DNA from: Pleurotus djamor
Lineage: Eukaryota > Basidiomycota > Agaricomycetes > Agaricales > Pleurotaceae
DNA length: 64,000 nt
Direction of reading: 5' to 3'
Assembly (NCBI GenBank): GCA_029747585.1
Contig: JAPEVF010000201.1
Location: forward strand, 1-64,000
The notes under the pieces were generated by a model. That model ran no database searches, was not told the origin of the DNA, and saw only the letters and a list, made by a program, of their open reading frames with translations. Below, piece after piece: positions 35,711 through 46,035 of the stretch. Made by a program: the position numbers and the translations under genes. The stretch's first letter is position 1. Each line of letters starts with the position of its first letter.

Positions 35711-36508
35711 ATGTCCATTGACGTAGCATCGCTCATCGGTGCGCTCCTCCTTTTCCACACCATATACATGCTGCTCTCGAGACGCTTACATATTCCTGCC
35801 CAGAGTCTCTCGCAGGCGTTGAAAAGAATCTTGACGAGACCACGCTTGTTTCTGACCATGATCTCACCGGTGAGTAGCCGGGTGACCTATATATTTCTCC
35901 CAATTCATCAGTAAACTATAGTGGAGGAATGGGCCCAGGCCAATCCCGACCTCGCTCTCTCTGTCCTTTCCAGCGAGGAAGTCAATGCCCTGATCCCGAT
36001 TGCGCAATCCGTTGCCGAGGGCAGTAAAGACGTGCCATTCTGCATAAGCTGCACCATCTTCAAGTTCAACGGCTACAAACTGGACATCATTGTACGTCCT
36101 CTCTCTCAAGGCGGTTGCTAGCTATGTCGTCTCACTCACGCGGGCTTCGAACTTGCTCAGGTGTGCGGGGCGATTAACTGGGATGAAAATTCCTTCCGAC
36201 TCAGGTGCTGGTTTGCATTGACTCCCCCGTTGCCTATGCCCCCCTTTCCAAAGGTTCCATTCCCGAAGCATCCTTTCCCATTCTTCCCCTGGCCCAACGT
36301 CATCTTCTTCCCGGGGCCGTCTCTCCAGGGACCAATCATCCCTGGGGCCCATGTGTCATGCACAATCGGATATATTGGGAGAGTCGACATCTGGGCTAGA
36401 GGGTTCAACGACGGGTTCTATGTGACTGTCAGGGTCTGCGAGTTCCATAGGCTTTGCTACCAGAAGCGCTTCTTAGTCGCCAAGAGGCCCGTTACTGGAG
36501 ACAAGTAG
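35711..36508 (+). CDS. Family A protein A6 with proline/phenylalanine-rich insertion
   Basis: Exons give MSIDVASLI(E), LDETTLVSDHDLT, EEWAQANPDLALSVLSSEEV with NALIPIAQSVAEG, and a last exon with CGAINWDENSFRLRCWFAL, then a run rich in P and F (PPLPMPPFPKVPFPKHPFPF onward) before FPGPSLQG, GYIGRVDIWARG, DGFYVTVRVCEF and YQKRFLVAKRPVTGDK. Intron phases 1, 1, 0. The Pro/Phe-rich stretch of about 30 residues is unique to A6 and sits where the loop before VKGP lies in A3-A5. The exon 3 copy also has cysteines (CISCTIF) not seen in the others. A6 lies between the two inverted MITEs. Confidence 0.82.
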
Positions 36509-36759
36509 ATGGTACAATGAATGTCCCTTACACCCGTAGCATGGCGAAACACGAGGCCCCCTTGTTTGTTGAGAGATTATGGTCGATTATTTCCAGCGCA
36601 AGTTGATACATACTCGGGAGTGCGAATTTCGAGACGATGTACTCGGTGGTGTATGGACGAGGCGTCAACTCGGCACAACAGTAGCAGGGTTCGTTCCGAA
36701 AGGTTTGTCTCGAGTTGAGAATGGCATATTCATCAATGTCATCGAAACTGAGGGAAATA

Positions 36760-37091
36760 CTATCGCTACCCAGTACTTCGTCCCTATCATTACTCCGTCC
36801 TCTGGCCATAGCTGCTCCGTCCCTCCATCTAAAATCCCATAAATATTTATAAGAGTCCCAATTGCATGTCTCAATGGCCTCACAGTAGAAATATAGCAAG
36901 AAATTAGCGGCGAACGGGTTGACTTTTTTAGATTTGCATCACGCTTGGACACTGTTCAGTCGGAGCCTGCGGAGCCTCAATGTTTGAAGCGATGACGATC
37001 ACACGATTTATGAGCGGGATGCCAAAATGATGATGTGACTCGCCGTGACAGGACGAAGTAGCGGTAAGGACGAAGTACTGGGTAGCGATAG
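36760..37091 (-). mobile_element. 332-bp MITE, copy 2 (inverted)
   Basis: Same length and, by eye, same sequence as copy 1 in reverse complement. TA flanks at 36758-36759 and 37092-37093. The pair encloses A6 and could form a long foldback. No coding capacity. Confidence 0.88.
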
Positions 37092-37561
37092 TAACGGTTG
37101 TAGACGGATAGAAACCAAATACACTTCGCATCCCCGTTGACTTGCTTAGACAGCACCTGTATCGTACGCATTACGCCATTAGGTTCCCGGCATCTTGGAA
37201 GGAAGTTTGAAACTTGACATGTTTAAGAGAAGGGGGCTAACCAGGATGCGAACTCATGCTCCGCGACCTGTACTGAGTCCATGATGGACCGTACGGAAAC
37301 ATGAAGTCGGTGTGGGCTCTTTATGGAACCAGTCCAGTGTGAAGGGGGTCCCCGTTTGTTGGCCATTACATTGCCTAGAAGCAAAGCATCATCTCACACC
37401 CTCTTGGATAGGACTCGCTTGTGAGTACATAAGTATCTCCAACGCACCGACATGATGATCGCCGACTTGAATGACGTCAAGATTCTAATCAGTACCAATC
37501 TTGATCTAATCTTGTCATTGCACACTCACCTCGTATCCCTGTCCGTCGCTCCGAAGTTCAG

Positions 37562-38312
37562 ATGAAAGACCCAAAGTCCATTCTAATCATAAACCCAAAT
37601 TGTACCGTTTCAATGACGAGAGGACTGGAGCCGCTAGTCGAGACCGTAGCCAACGAAGAGGTACTAGAAATCCCTGTTCACATGAGTGGTTTCTGATCTC
37701 TCCTAGGCACAGGCGGCCTATTTTACAGCATCAGCTGGACCGTCAAGCATCAATTCCGATGCTGATGCAGCCGTGTCCGCAAAGGTCTGCCTTCCCCATC
37801 TGCTACCATTGCTCGATAGGCACAACGCATTCCTGGTCGCATGTTACTCCGAGCACCCCCTCGTACCACATCTGAAGTCCCGCACACGAAAGCCTGTGAC
37901 AGGGATTTTCGAAGCATCGGTCATTACCAGCCTAGCACTCACCCAACCCAGCGAAGGCTTCGGGATAGTGACAACGGGAGAAATATGGAATCATTTGCTC
38001 ACGAAAGCGGTATCCGACTTCCTCGGCGCCGAGAAGAGCCCCAGGTTTATAGGCGTTGAGATAACTGGGCTCAACGCGACAGAACTCCACGATGCATCGC
38101 CCAAAGACGTCACGAAGAGAATCCAGGATGCAACGAGGAGGTTGCTTTCCCGAGGAAATATTGGTGCAATTTGTCTGGGGTGCGCAGGCATGAGTGGTAT
38201 GGACGAATTGGTTCGTGAAGTCTGCCAAAAGGAAGATAAAGCTGGAGTGCTGATTGTTGACGGAGTCCTTGCTGGCTTTTCGTTTCTCAAAAGCGCGCTT
38301 TCTTATTTGTGA
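37562..38312 (+). CDS. Asp/Glu/hydantoin racemase family protein (DCG1-like)
   Basis: Member of the two-cysteine racemase superfamily; the fungal DCG1 branch is linked to allantoin/nitrogen metabolism but its substrate is not settled. Seen: exon 1 ILIINPNCTVSMTRGLEPLV, a 46-nt intron (GTACTAG...CTCCTAG), then AQAAYFTASAGPSSINSDAD, the first catalytic-Cys region HNAFLVACYSEHPL, PVTGIFEASVI, GFGIVTTGEIW, and the second catalytic-Cys region GAICLGCAGMSG followed by VLIVDGVLAG. Ends SFLKSALSYL. About 235 aa, normal for the family. Both Cys residues are kept, so it is probably active. Confidence 0.9.
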
Positions 38313-38843
38313 CGTCGAGACCAGAATTCGGTGTCATTTAATACGAGTACTGGATAGATGAGGAATCGTTCTTTTGAAGAGCTGGAGTACACACGGTGAT
38401 TTGTGTACAAGCAGAGACGTGACGGTGTTAGAGACGTGTGTGCGTTTGGGTTGTGAAAGAAATATAGGAACCTTCGTACTGATCGTGGGAACCACGGTTT
38501 CAAAGCTTGTAGTCAGGGGTTCCCTCCCAGGGACGCGATCACGGCGACGCAAACTACCGGGTCTTCCATCCTTCATCACTTCTGTCTACTCATATGATTG
38601 AGATATATCTTCCTAGTATTACCGTCCAAGCAACTGGGGAAGCATCAGATTCTTTCATCGTTTGCCGGTTTTTCTGTTGTGGGACCAATGTCCTCTGAAG
38701 CCTCTAGAAGATCCCGTCTTGCCCTGAGACTAGATTGTTTCAGAGGTTTTTCCAAACAAGATTCAAAAGTGGACGTACGTGACGAGCATCGAGTTTACGT
38801 ACACTGTTCCATCCAATGTCAGTCAGACTGAGGACGTGTTATT
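38313..38843. other. Convergent intergenic DNA
   Basis: Between the 3' ends of the racemase gene and the minus-strand DUF6534 gene. Nothing recognised besides short ORFs. Confidence 0.4.
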
Positions 38844-40610
38844 GAGAGTACGGACGTTTGCTCAAAAAGATGAAGAAGACCATGAAGAGTAGCGTATCCT
38901 GCGTTGCCACCCACTACAAGGCAATGAGTTAGCGCTGGCGGGACACGGACAAAGGCGATGACTTACGGTGATGACGTCGATTGCAGCGAATACACTGATG
39001 GGTTTATTGACAATATGAGAACAATCGAAAGAGGAACGGGATTGTAGCTACCATGTTAGAATGCCGATGCCGACGACGTATACAATCAGCCGGCCAACGA
39101 TACTCCATGTCCTAGACGGCGTAGAACGGGCGTTACTTGGGTACAGCGTATAAGGGCTAATAGCTTGGCACTTGCCTTCCCGACCCCGGACGCCTCTTGT
39201 TGAGATAGTATACCGAGGACACCGAAATCAGCAAGTCAGAGGTAAATTTACTAGCCAAGGCACATGTGTGCAAGGCCTGACAATCAAGAAATCGCGTTGA
39301 GAACGATAGACTTGAGGTCGGTGCGCGAACGTACGTTACTCGTCTCTGAATGAAGCCCTGGCGTGTACCGGTTGATGCTTCTGATCACATAGTTAGTGAA
39401 AGGATGGGGCAGTAAACGAGCGGAACGCGCAGGGATATGTAGAAGCCTATACTTGTGATCAGCGGAGGGAATAGCAAGATACGCGTCATCTGACTTACCA
39501 ATCCAACAAACTGGGTAGTTATGGTGAGCGGTTGGAGTTAGAAAGGGATGTGGGTACGGCGCGTACCCAGTTCAATGATCGTGACAGTGATCTATGATAG
39601 CAAACATATCAGCGTGAGATAAGGCGGTATGAGGCAGAAGAACTCAAGGTTACCAGTAGACTAGTTAAGGAACGATTTCCTCGGCTGACTGACTGGCGCA
39701 TAAATGGTCAAACGCCTTAATCAGCAATGCCATTTGACTCACCAAACCATACCCTTCGGATGAAAAAGCTGACAGGGCATGCCTCAATGCGCGGACATGT
39801 AGACGACCATGGGTAAGGTGCTCACCACTGAACCCCAACTACAACGAATACCTAACGCGAAGTTTGAACTCGAACAGCAGGGACATGAACAAAGTCTCAC
39901 TGAGAGGTATCCATGGATCTTGACAGTGTAAGATTCGACAACACACCGGCTCAGCTGGAGAGGGACGAAGACTTACAAGGATGCCTCTATAAATAATAGT
40001 TAGCATGCAAGTTTGAAGTCGAGGGCTGGACCTAACTTACGTTTCGTAGCCATAGGTAATCTTCGCAGCTAGAAATATTGCTTTTGAAGCCGAGCTGATT
40101 GAAAACGTCTGGAGGCCATCAAGCAATCTGTCGCACAATCAGATGATCGAAGAGAGGAGAAAACCTCGGGTTCATGGCGTCGTGACATACAGCAAAGCCA
40201 AGACCTATTGGAAGAGTAAAAACATGACGAGGATGCGCGAGGTAGAACGCACGAAGAGTTTGAGCGAAAGTCGGTCTGACTCAGAGTAAACTCGAAAGTA
40301 GCGAATGGTCTGAGCGAGAGTGATTCCAAATAATCTGACAACGGTTTTGTCAGAAACGCGTAAATTCGGTAGTGAGAGTGCAACCGACGGGCAAGATAGC
40401 ACGCTACCTATAAGATGCGATACGGTCATTCAAGGTTACCAAGATGATTCATGAAAAAGATCTTACCCAAGAGAAGGGGTGCCTCGTATAAAGCGAAAGC
40501 GCGGTCCATTGGCTGGAGGACTTCGCTACCAGGTGTAAGACTTTACTGAGATTGTCCACAGTCATTTGCGAGGACATTTATACATACCTTCGTGTGGGGC
40601 GCGGTAGACA
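38844..40610 (-). CDS. DUF6534-type multi-pass membrane protein, many small exons
   Basis: Large Agaricomycete family of seven-helix membrane proteins of unknown function. Start MSTAPHTK at 40610; pieces read in family order: EVLQPMDRAFALYEAPLLLG, LFGITLAQTIRYFRVYSESD, LLLLDGLQTFSISSASKAIF, ETLFMSLLFEFKLR, VSFFIRRVWF, VSRGNRSLTSLLV, ITVTIIELGT, then the best-conserved part SDLLISVSSVYYLNKRRPGS, TWSIVGRLIVYVVGIGILT, VFAAIDVIT and WVATQDTLLFMVFFIFLSK. The stop after RPYSQ comes where family members usually continue LYxNSLLATLN, so the last few codons may be shortened. I count at least 12 exons, several under 40 nt; borders are approximate. Function unknown. Confidence 0.7.
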
Positions 40611-40639
40611 TGAGACTGGTGTCACAAATCCTGAGCAAG

Positions 40640-41788
40640 GTGGCTGATGAATCAGGAAGTATGGACAGTAGCCGCTAAAATGATGGAGCGTAGCGCATTA
40701 AAGCACATTGCGAGGCGTGCGGAGTCGGGAGGGTGTTGAGCCAGGCGTAGAAACGACCAAACAGAGATGTGTGACTTCAAGGTTCCATTTGGATCAACAC
40801 AGGAAGAGGGTACCTCGTCACCACTGCCACCAGCGGCGAGCTCTATTTGAAATCGGCTGCTGCTGATGCATAGCATGCCTCAACCTGAGGCCCCCCATGG
40901 TCCGCAATGCAGTGATCACGGCACCGAAGCTCAATTGTTTCATTCTCTACCTCGGCAGACGCAACCTGAGTCTTGATAACAAGAAATTTTCCAGCCGCTG
41001 GTGTTGATGATTCGAGGTCTAGGCGGAGCGTAAGCCAGGATGTCAAGTTCAAACATGGATGTTGAGAATATGATACTCAGCACCTCGTCATATACTCTAT
41101 AGCTATCGTGATCGTCAACACATGCTCGCTTTCATATGTTGGCTCCAGGCTTTTCGTAGATAGACATATTTTACCGCTCCAGCCGGAACGCCAAGTATCA
41201 GTTCCGATATCGACGCCGGTGTGGTTGCCCGCCTTTCCCATTTTTACCGCGAATGACTCATGAGCCAGCCTGCTCGCTCGTTGCTTGCAGGCAGAAGCAC
41301 CCACTGGTACCTCTCCCCGCTATTGGGATTTCTGAAGTCGTCGTAGGCGATCAAATTATGGGATGTTCATTGAACCGAAAGATTTGGAATGCTCATGATC
41401 GGCAAAATGCAGAGTTCACCTCACAAAAGCCGTCATTCGGGGCATGTCGGAGGTGAGAACAACAGCGCTCCATGGAGCGCCGTCCAATGTGAGGTCCAAC
41501 GAGAACAGAATCTAGTCTTCTACGTGGAACGCAGAAAAGAGGCGGATTTCCAGAGGGAACCTTGACGAGAGAGTTGCCTGGTATGAGCGCCGGTATGTGT
41601 GGATTGTAGGATTGGATTGGGTTCACAAAGTAGACCTTCGCGTCCATGCAAAGTCCAAAGCTCGGGGATGTCGATGACTCGAGAGTCGAAAGGCTCCGCC
41701 GCTTTTGAACCATTTTACTGACTGTGAGAATATTGGATCCCACGATCAACACCAGCAGGCTTGCCTCAAGGTTGAGTCCAAAGTCCAA
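40640..41788 (-). other. Unresolved coding-like minus-strand segments
   Basis: Three minus-strand frames look partly protein-like: 41393-41788 (VYFVNPIQSYNPHIPALIPG, VPSGNPPLFCVPRR), 41077-41304 (SGWSGKICLSTKSLEPTYES) and 40843-41052 (VASAEVENETIELRCRDHCI). They could be exons of one gene upstream of the DUF6534 gene, but I could not find a consistent splice chain or a family. Treat as a candidate region only. Confidence 0.25.
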
Positions 41789-42511
41789 ACGTCGTCGATT
41801 AAGTCACCAACTCATTGACTTATCAACTGTTTCCGACTAGTCGCCGACTTGCACAACACTGCCAAACGACACCACCACCAGACTGCCACCAATACGGTCT
41901 CTGTGTGCTACCCACTGCTTTAATTCGTCCTTTACGCTATCTGGACTGTACCCAGCGCTCGCGAATACTTGCCGCGTAGAATGGATTTTGATGCGAAATT
42001 CGACTCAGAATATTTTCTTTGAAAGTTGCCAACTAGCCGCCTAGCATACTTGGGTATCCCAGTCCTTTTTCGGGATTTCGATGGGTTATAAATCGGGAGA
42101 TATCCACTTACCTGACTGCAAACGATATCTAGGAGATTCATATCAGGTTCGTGAAGATGCCAATGAAAGACCAAGACGCCCTATTAGCGAACCGATAGGC
42201 GCAGACCTTGCATGCTTTCATAAACTAATACTCCATCAACATGTTCCAACATCATGCAGTCATTATTGTGCTGTAATTTCCAAGTCGACAGTTCAAGACC
42301 TCGAGGCTTCCCCGTCGCTGCCCGTCGAACCGTCGATTTCACGTAATTTTCACTTCGTCATGACCCTGAAAGCGTTCTTGCTTGGCAAGACACCTCTCAC
42401 ACACGGCGTCCAAGTATGTTCAAGCAGAAAACATTGGCGACGTATATAACCTCAATGTCTTGATTCCGATGTCACGATAATCCGTGTGGCTTCCCCCCTT
42501 CCTCCCCAAAC
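41789..42511. other. Intergenic DNA upstream of the SNG1-like gene
   Basis: No gene recognised; a 122-codon ORF at 42081-42449 lacks motifs. Confidence 0.4.
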
Positions 42512-44406
42512 ATGTCGGGATCAACCAAGAAATTTAACTCCGTTATTTTCGAAGAACAACCTGAGCAAGTTGAACCAAACGACGCCGCTCCCTTCTCCAA
42601 GCAGTTCACCGACAACGATGAAGCCACCATAGCGGCTCGGGCAACATACTTCAAGATCTTGGGGACGAGTGCCGTTCTTATATCCCTGGCTATATTTGCC
42701 GTCTTCTCGATGTTCTGGGGCTCCTTGTGGAAGGTACCTGCCCGACACGTGCGGGGATGGATCGTTGTGAGTCGCTCCAATGACCCGCGCATTTTTAGCG
42801 TCTCACGATTTTTCTACCCGTAGGATTTTGACGGCGGAGAGCTCGGACAGGTTGTCATCCAAGGCCTTCAAAATCAACCATCAAACATCGACTGGGTTAT
42901 CCGTGATCCGTCAGAGTTTTCTAATGAGCTTGGAGGTCTCGCCACTGCTGTAGGCGAAGAGCGGTGTTGGGTCGCAGTTTCTAGTAAGTCTCTCTGAAAA
43001 CCTACCGAATGTTCCATGACAATAATCTTGAATATTTCATAGTAAATTCTGGCGCTACCAGGAATCTTAGCTCCGCCGTGTCGACAACAGACTCCTCATA
43101 TGATGGATCTCACGCTGTTACAGTCTTTGCAGACGAGGCACGTAACGAAAATGCTTAGTGAGTTTATTCTGACTCTTGAGTTACTCGTGCTCCCTGTGCT
43201 GACGGCCCCTTCTATGGCACACTAGTCGCCTTCTCATCACAACTGGAGTCCAACCTTCCCTGCAGGCTACGAATGAACGGTTTGCCCTCAGGTTTATCCA
43301 AGACCTCGCTTCATCGGCACCGAGCAACATCACCTCTTTATTGACGAACGCCCCGCAAATTGTCGCTAAACCACTTTCGTATCAGTTGGTGAACATAAGA
43401 CCCTTCAACGTTCCAGTGTCAGCGCTGTTCCTTGTCTTATCCCGAACAAACTTGGCTCACCGCTCTTCCTCCCAGTGCCACGGCCGCCGTGTTTGTCGGC
43501 TTGATCGATATCACCATCCTGTCGTTCTTTATTGTGGTCAGTAGTCTTCCCAGCGAACTACCGCTCTCGCAAGCTTATACCTACTCTACTCTTATCAGAT
43601 GACAGGCAGTGCCGCGCGAGAAATCTCAGGCCTCAACCAACTTCTTACCTACAGCTCCCTGATTCGTTTGCGCATGATCTCGACCGTCATCATCTACTTC
43701 TTCCTTTCGGTGAGTGAGCTCCCCGTCGCTGCGGAAACACTTATCTTATTACATTGGGCCCTCTCTAGCTCTTCTACTCTCTTCTCAGCGTAGTTTTCCG
43801 CATGCCTTATACGGCGAAGTGAGTCTCCCCTGCGGTCGCCTTCCCGCCGGACGGATCTGATGTTTGTGACTCTTCTCAAGGTTCGGCCAATCTGGGTTCC
43901 TTGTCTTATGGATGGTCAACTGGTTGGGTATGCTAGCACTGTGAGTTCGCTTTGCGAGCGCTCCATGAGGAACATCGGCCTGATCCCCATGTCTTTTTCC
44001 CAGGGGTCTTGCCCTAGAGGCGATGATTACATGGATGACCGTTAACTTCATCCCCTTCTTCCTGCTTATCTGGATGACGGCCAACATCTCTGTGGCGCTA
44101 TGGCCAATCGACCTGCTACCCGCTGTCTTCCGCTATGGCTACGCGGTACCATTTTACAATATGTATCGTGCGATGCGTACTGTGTTCTTCGGAACCAAAA
44201 ATAATGGTACGCTCCATGTACTACGCAGTCCGAGCCGCAGTGCTGACTTGACCCTACCTCTAGTCGGCTTGAACTTGGGCGTTCTCATCGTCTGGATTAT
44301 TATATCTTGCGTTACGCTCCCGCTATTCCAATGGCTCGTACGTCGAAGTCAAATCAAAGCGTACAAATCCACACAGTCGACTTCAAGTCAGAGGGACTTG
44401 TCGTGA
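42512..44406 (+). CDS. SNG1-like DUF3533 membrane protein
   Basis: Relative of yeast Sng1, a plasma-membrane protein tied to nitrosoguanidine resistance and lipid asymmetry. Seen: a cytosolic N-terminus (MSGSTKKFNSVIFEE), the first membrane helix ILGTSAVLISLAIFAVFSMF, a long extracytoplasmic part with DFDGGELGQVVIQGLQ and FALRFIQDLA, then a C-terminal block of helices: FVGLIDITILSFFIVM, MISTVIIYFFLSLFYS, FLVLWMVNWLGMLALGLALE, FIPFFLLIWMTANIS, LLPAVFRYGYAVPFYNM and LNLGVLIVWIIISCVTLPLF. It ends with a Ser/Lys-rich tail, STQSTSSQRDLS. About nine introns of 50-60 bp. Topology and length match the family; substrate is not known. Confidence 0.88.
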
Positions 44407-45995
44407 TTTCAGCTGGTCGTGTCCCTTGGATCTTCTTTTCCTTTGATATATCCTGCTCATTGCCACTTAGCGCATGTCCATCATCATCATATTTGCATAC
44501 TATTCCTTTCCCATACATCATCCGTAACGACTCCATTTGACGGCCTTATATTTCGGATTCTTTCCATCGACGGGCGCCCCCTCTATTACGCACATCACTT
44601 TGTTTCGAGTTAGCTTTCAGTTAATGCAGCACTGAATGTCATTCCTACTGTGATCAAGAGAAGACTGCCCTTAGGCTAGGCATTTCGCTGCCACAGCTCG
44701 AGCTTGGGTTGCTCCTCGGCACACTCGGGCCCTAACCCCTGTCATAAATTTTGTTTCGCATTGAAAATATTCACAAACGACTGGCATCCGAGTCCGGGAT
44801 ATTTGAAAGAGGTATATCTGCATCTGCCGTGATTCACCATGGAATGTTCATGAAAATTGAAACCGTGCACCGCCTGTCATTCTTACGACGCTCCGCTACG
44901 ATTCATGGTGATTCGTTATCACTGAACGGCAGACATCTGTTCGACGGGAATTGTCGTGCCACTTCGTGTGCCGTACCGATGCCCGCCATCCCCTCGTGCT
45001 CCCTCGTCGGCGTACAGCTTCCCTTGAACCTTGAACGTTTTGAACTGCTGCACCATTGTCAATTAACAGTAACTCATTTTCCCAGTCTGTGCTCAACCTG
45101 CAGCGTTGCCTTCCCGTGCAGCCTTTTCGATCCTTCGTCCGAGGCTTCGTTGCCTGCAATATCGACGTACTCTGGCCTGGATACAGCAAATATTGCGTAG
45201 TCGTACTAGTTGCCTGTGACAAGCCTCCACGGGGCGGTGGCATAGCTATGCTCAGCCGCAAGAGCTCATCGCTGTGGTAGCTACCTTTCGTAGCTGTTCG
45301 GTGCCACTTCGGAACGGTTCAACCCCTGTGGAAGTATGACTACACACTCCAGCCCTTCATATCCCATAAGTATACTTATAGCAGCACCTAGTGAAAATAC
45401 ACGCTTGATGACCTGGGCCAGTGGTATGCAAGGGGCGGCGGGGCCTTAGTGACAAGTTTATGGTCAGGCCGAAAAGTTGCGTTAAAATTCGAAGAAATTT
45501 CCGGTAGCTTTCGAGGCCAACCTATGTCGCTTGTTGATTTCTTTCTACCGTCTTTTTTATTCACTTTCGCGCCCTTCAAGGTCTGCCACTGACTCACTGG
45601 CTCAGACGAGTCGAGAACTGAGCCTCGTGCCGAAATCGGAAATACTTGTTGATGAAAACATAAAACTGTGCCACAATTCTGGCCGTATTCCGGTCTCCGT
45701 TATTAATCAAAGCACCCGGTACTTAAATTGCAAATTCATACATCATTGCGCAGGTCTGCATCAAGGTTCTCATCATGCTTCTTTCTTGGTTGTATGGCGG
45801 AGTTTTCTGCTTTCGAACTCAGACAGGTGGTGGCGATGGCCTTCCAAATAAGCACGAGCAAATAATGGGTGGAGGGCCCATCTGCAGCTTGCTCAGCCAC
45901 TTCGACGACGACGACGACGACCTCATCCTCCCCTTCTGCTCGCCACTCTCGACAGCGACACGACCTTTGAATTTACAGGCGACCCATTAGGGTCT
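44407..45995. other. 1.6-kb gene-poor interval upstream of samB
   Basis: No gene recognised. A 149-codon ORF at 44751-45200 lacks an ATG start and motifs. A short GAC repeat lies at about 45902-45921. Confidence 0.4.
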
Positions 45996-46003
45996 TATAT
46001 AAA
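45996..46003 (+). promoter_or_regulatory. TATA box of the samB-like gene
   Basis: TATATAAA about 35-40 bp before the predicted ATG at 46036. Confidence 0.5.
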
Positions 46004-46035
46004 ACCCATATTTCCTATATCAGCTTCACCGAGTC

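Noticed and set aside
37226..37265. Minus-strand sequence resembling a tRNA T-arm (GAGTTCGCATCC)
   Set aside because: No matching T-stem, anticodon arm or acceptor stem found around it.
44751..45200. 149-codon plus-strand ORF
   Set aside because: No ATG start, no recognisable protein feature.
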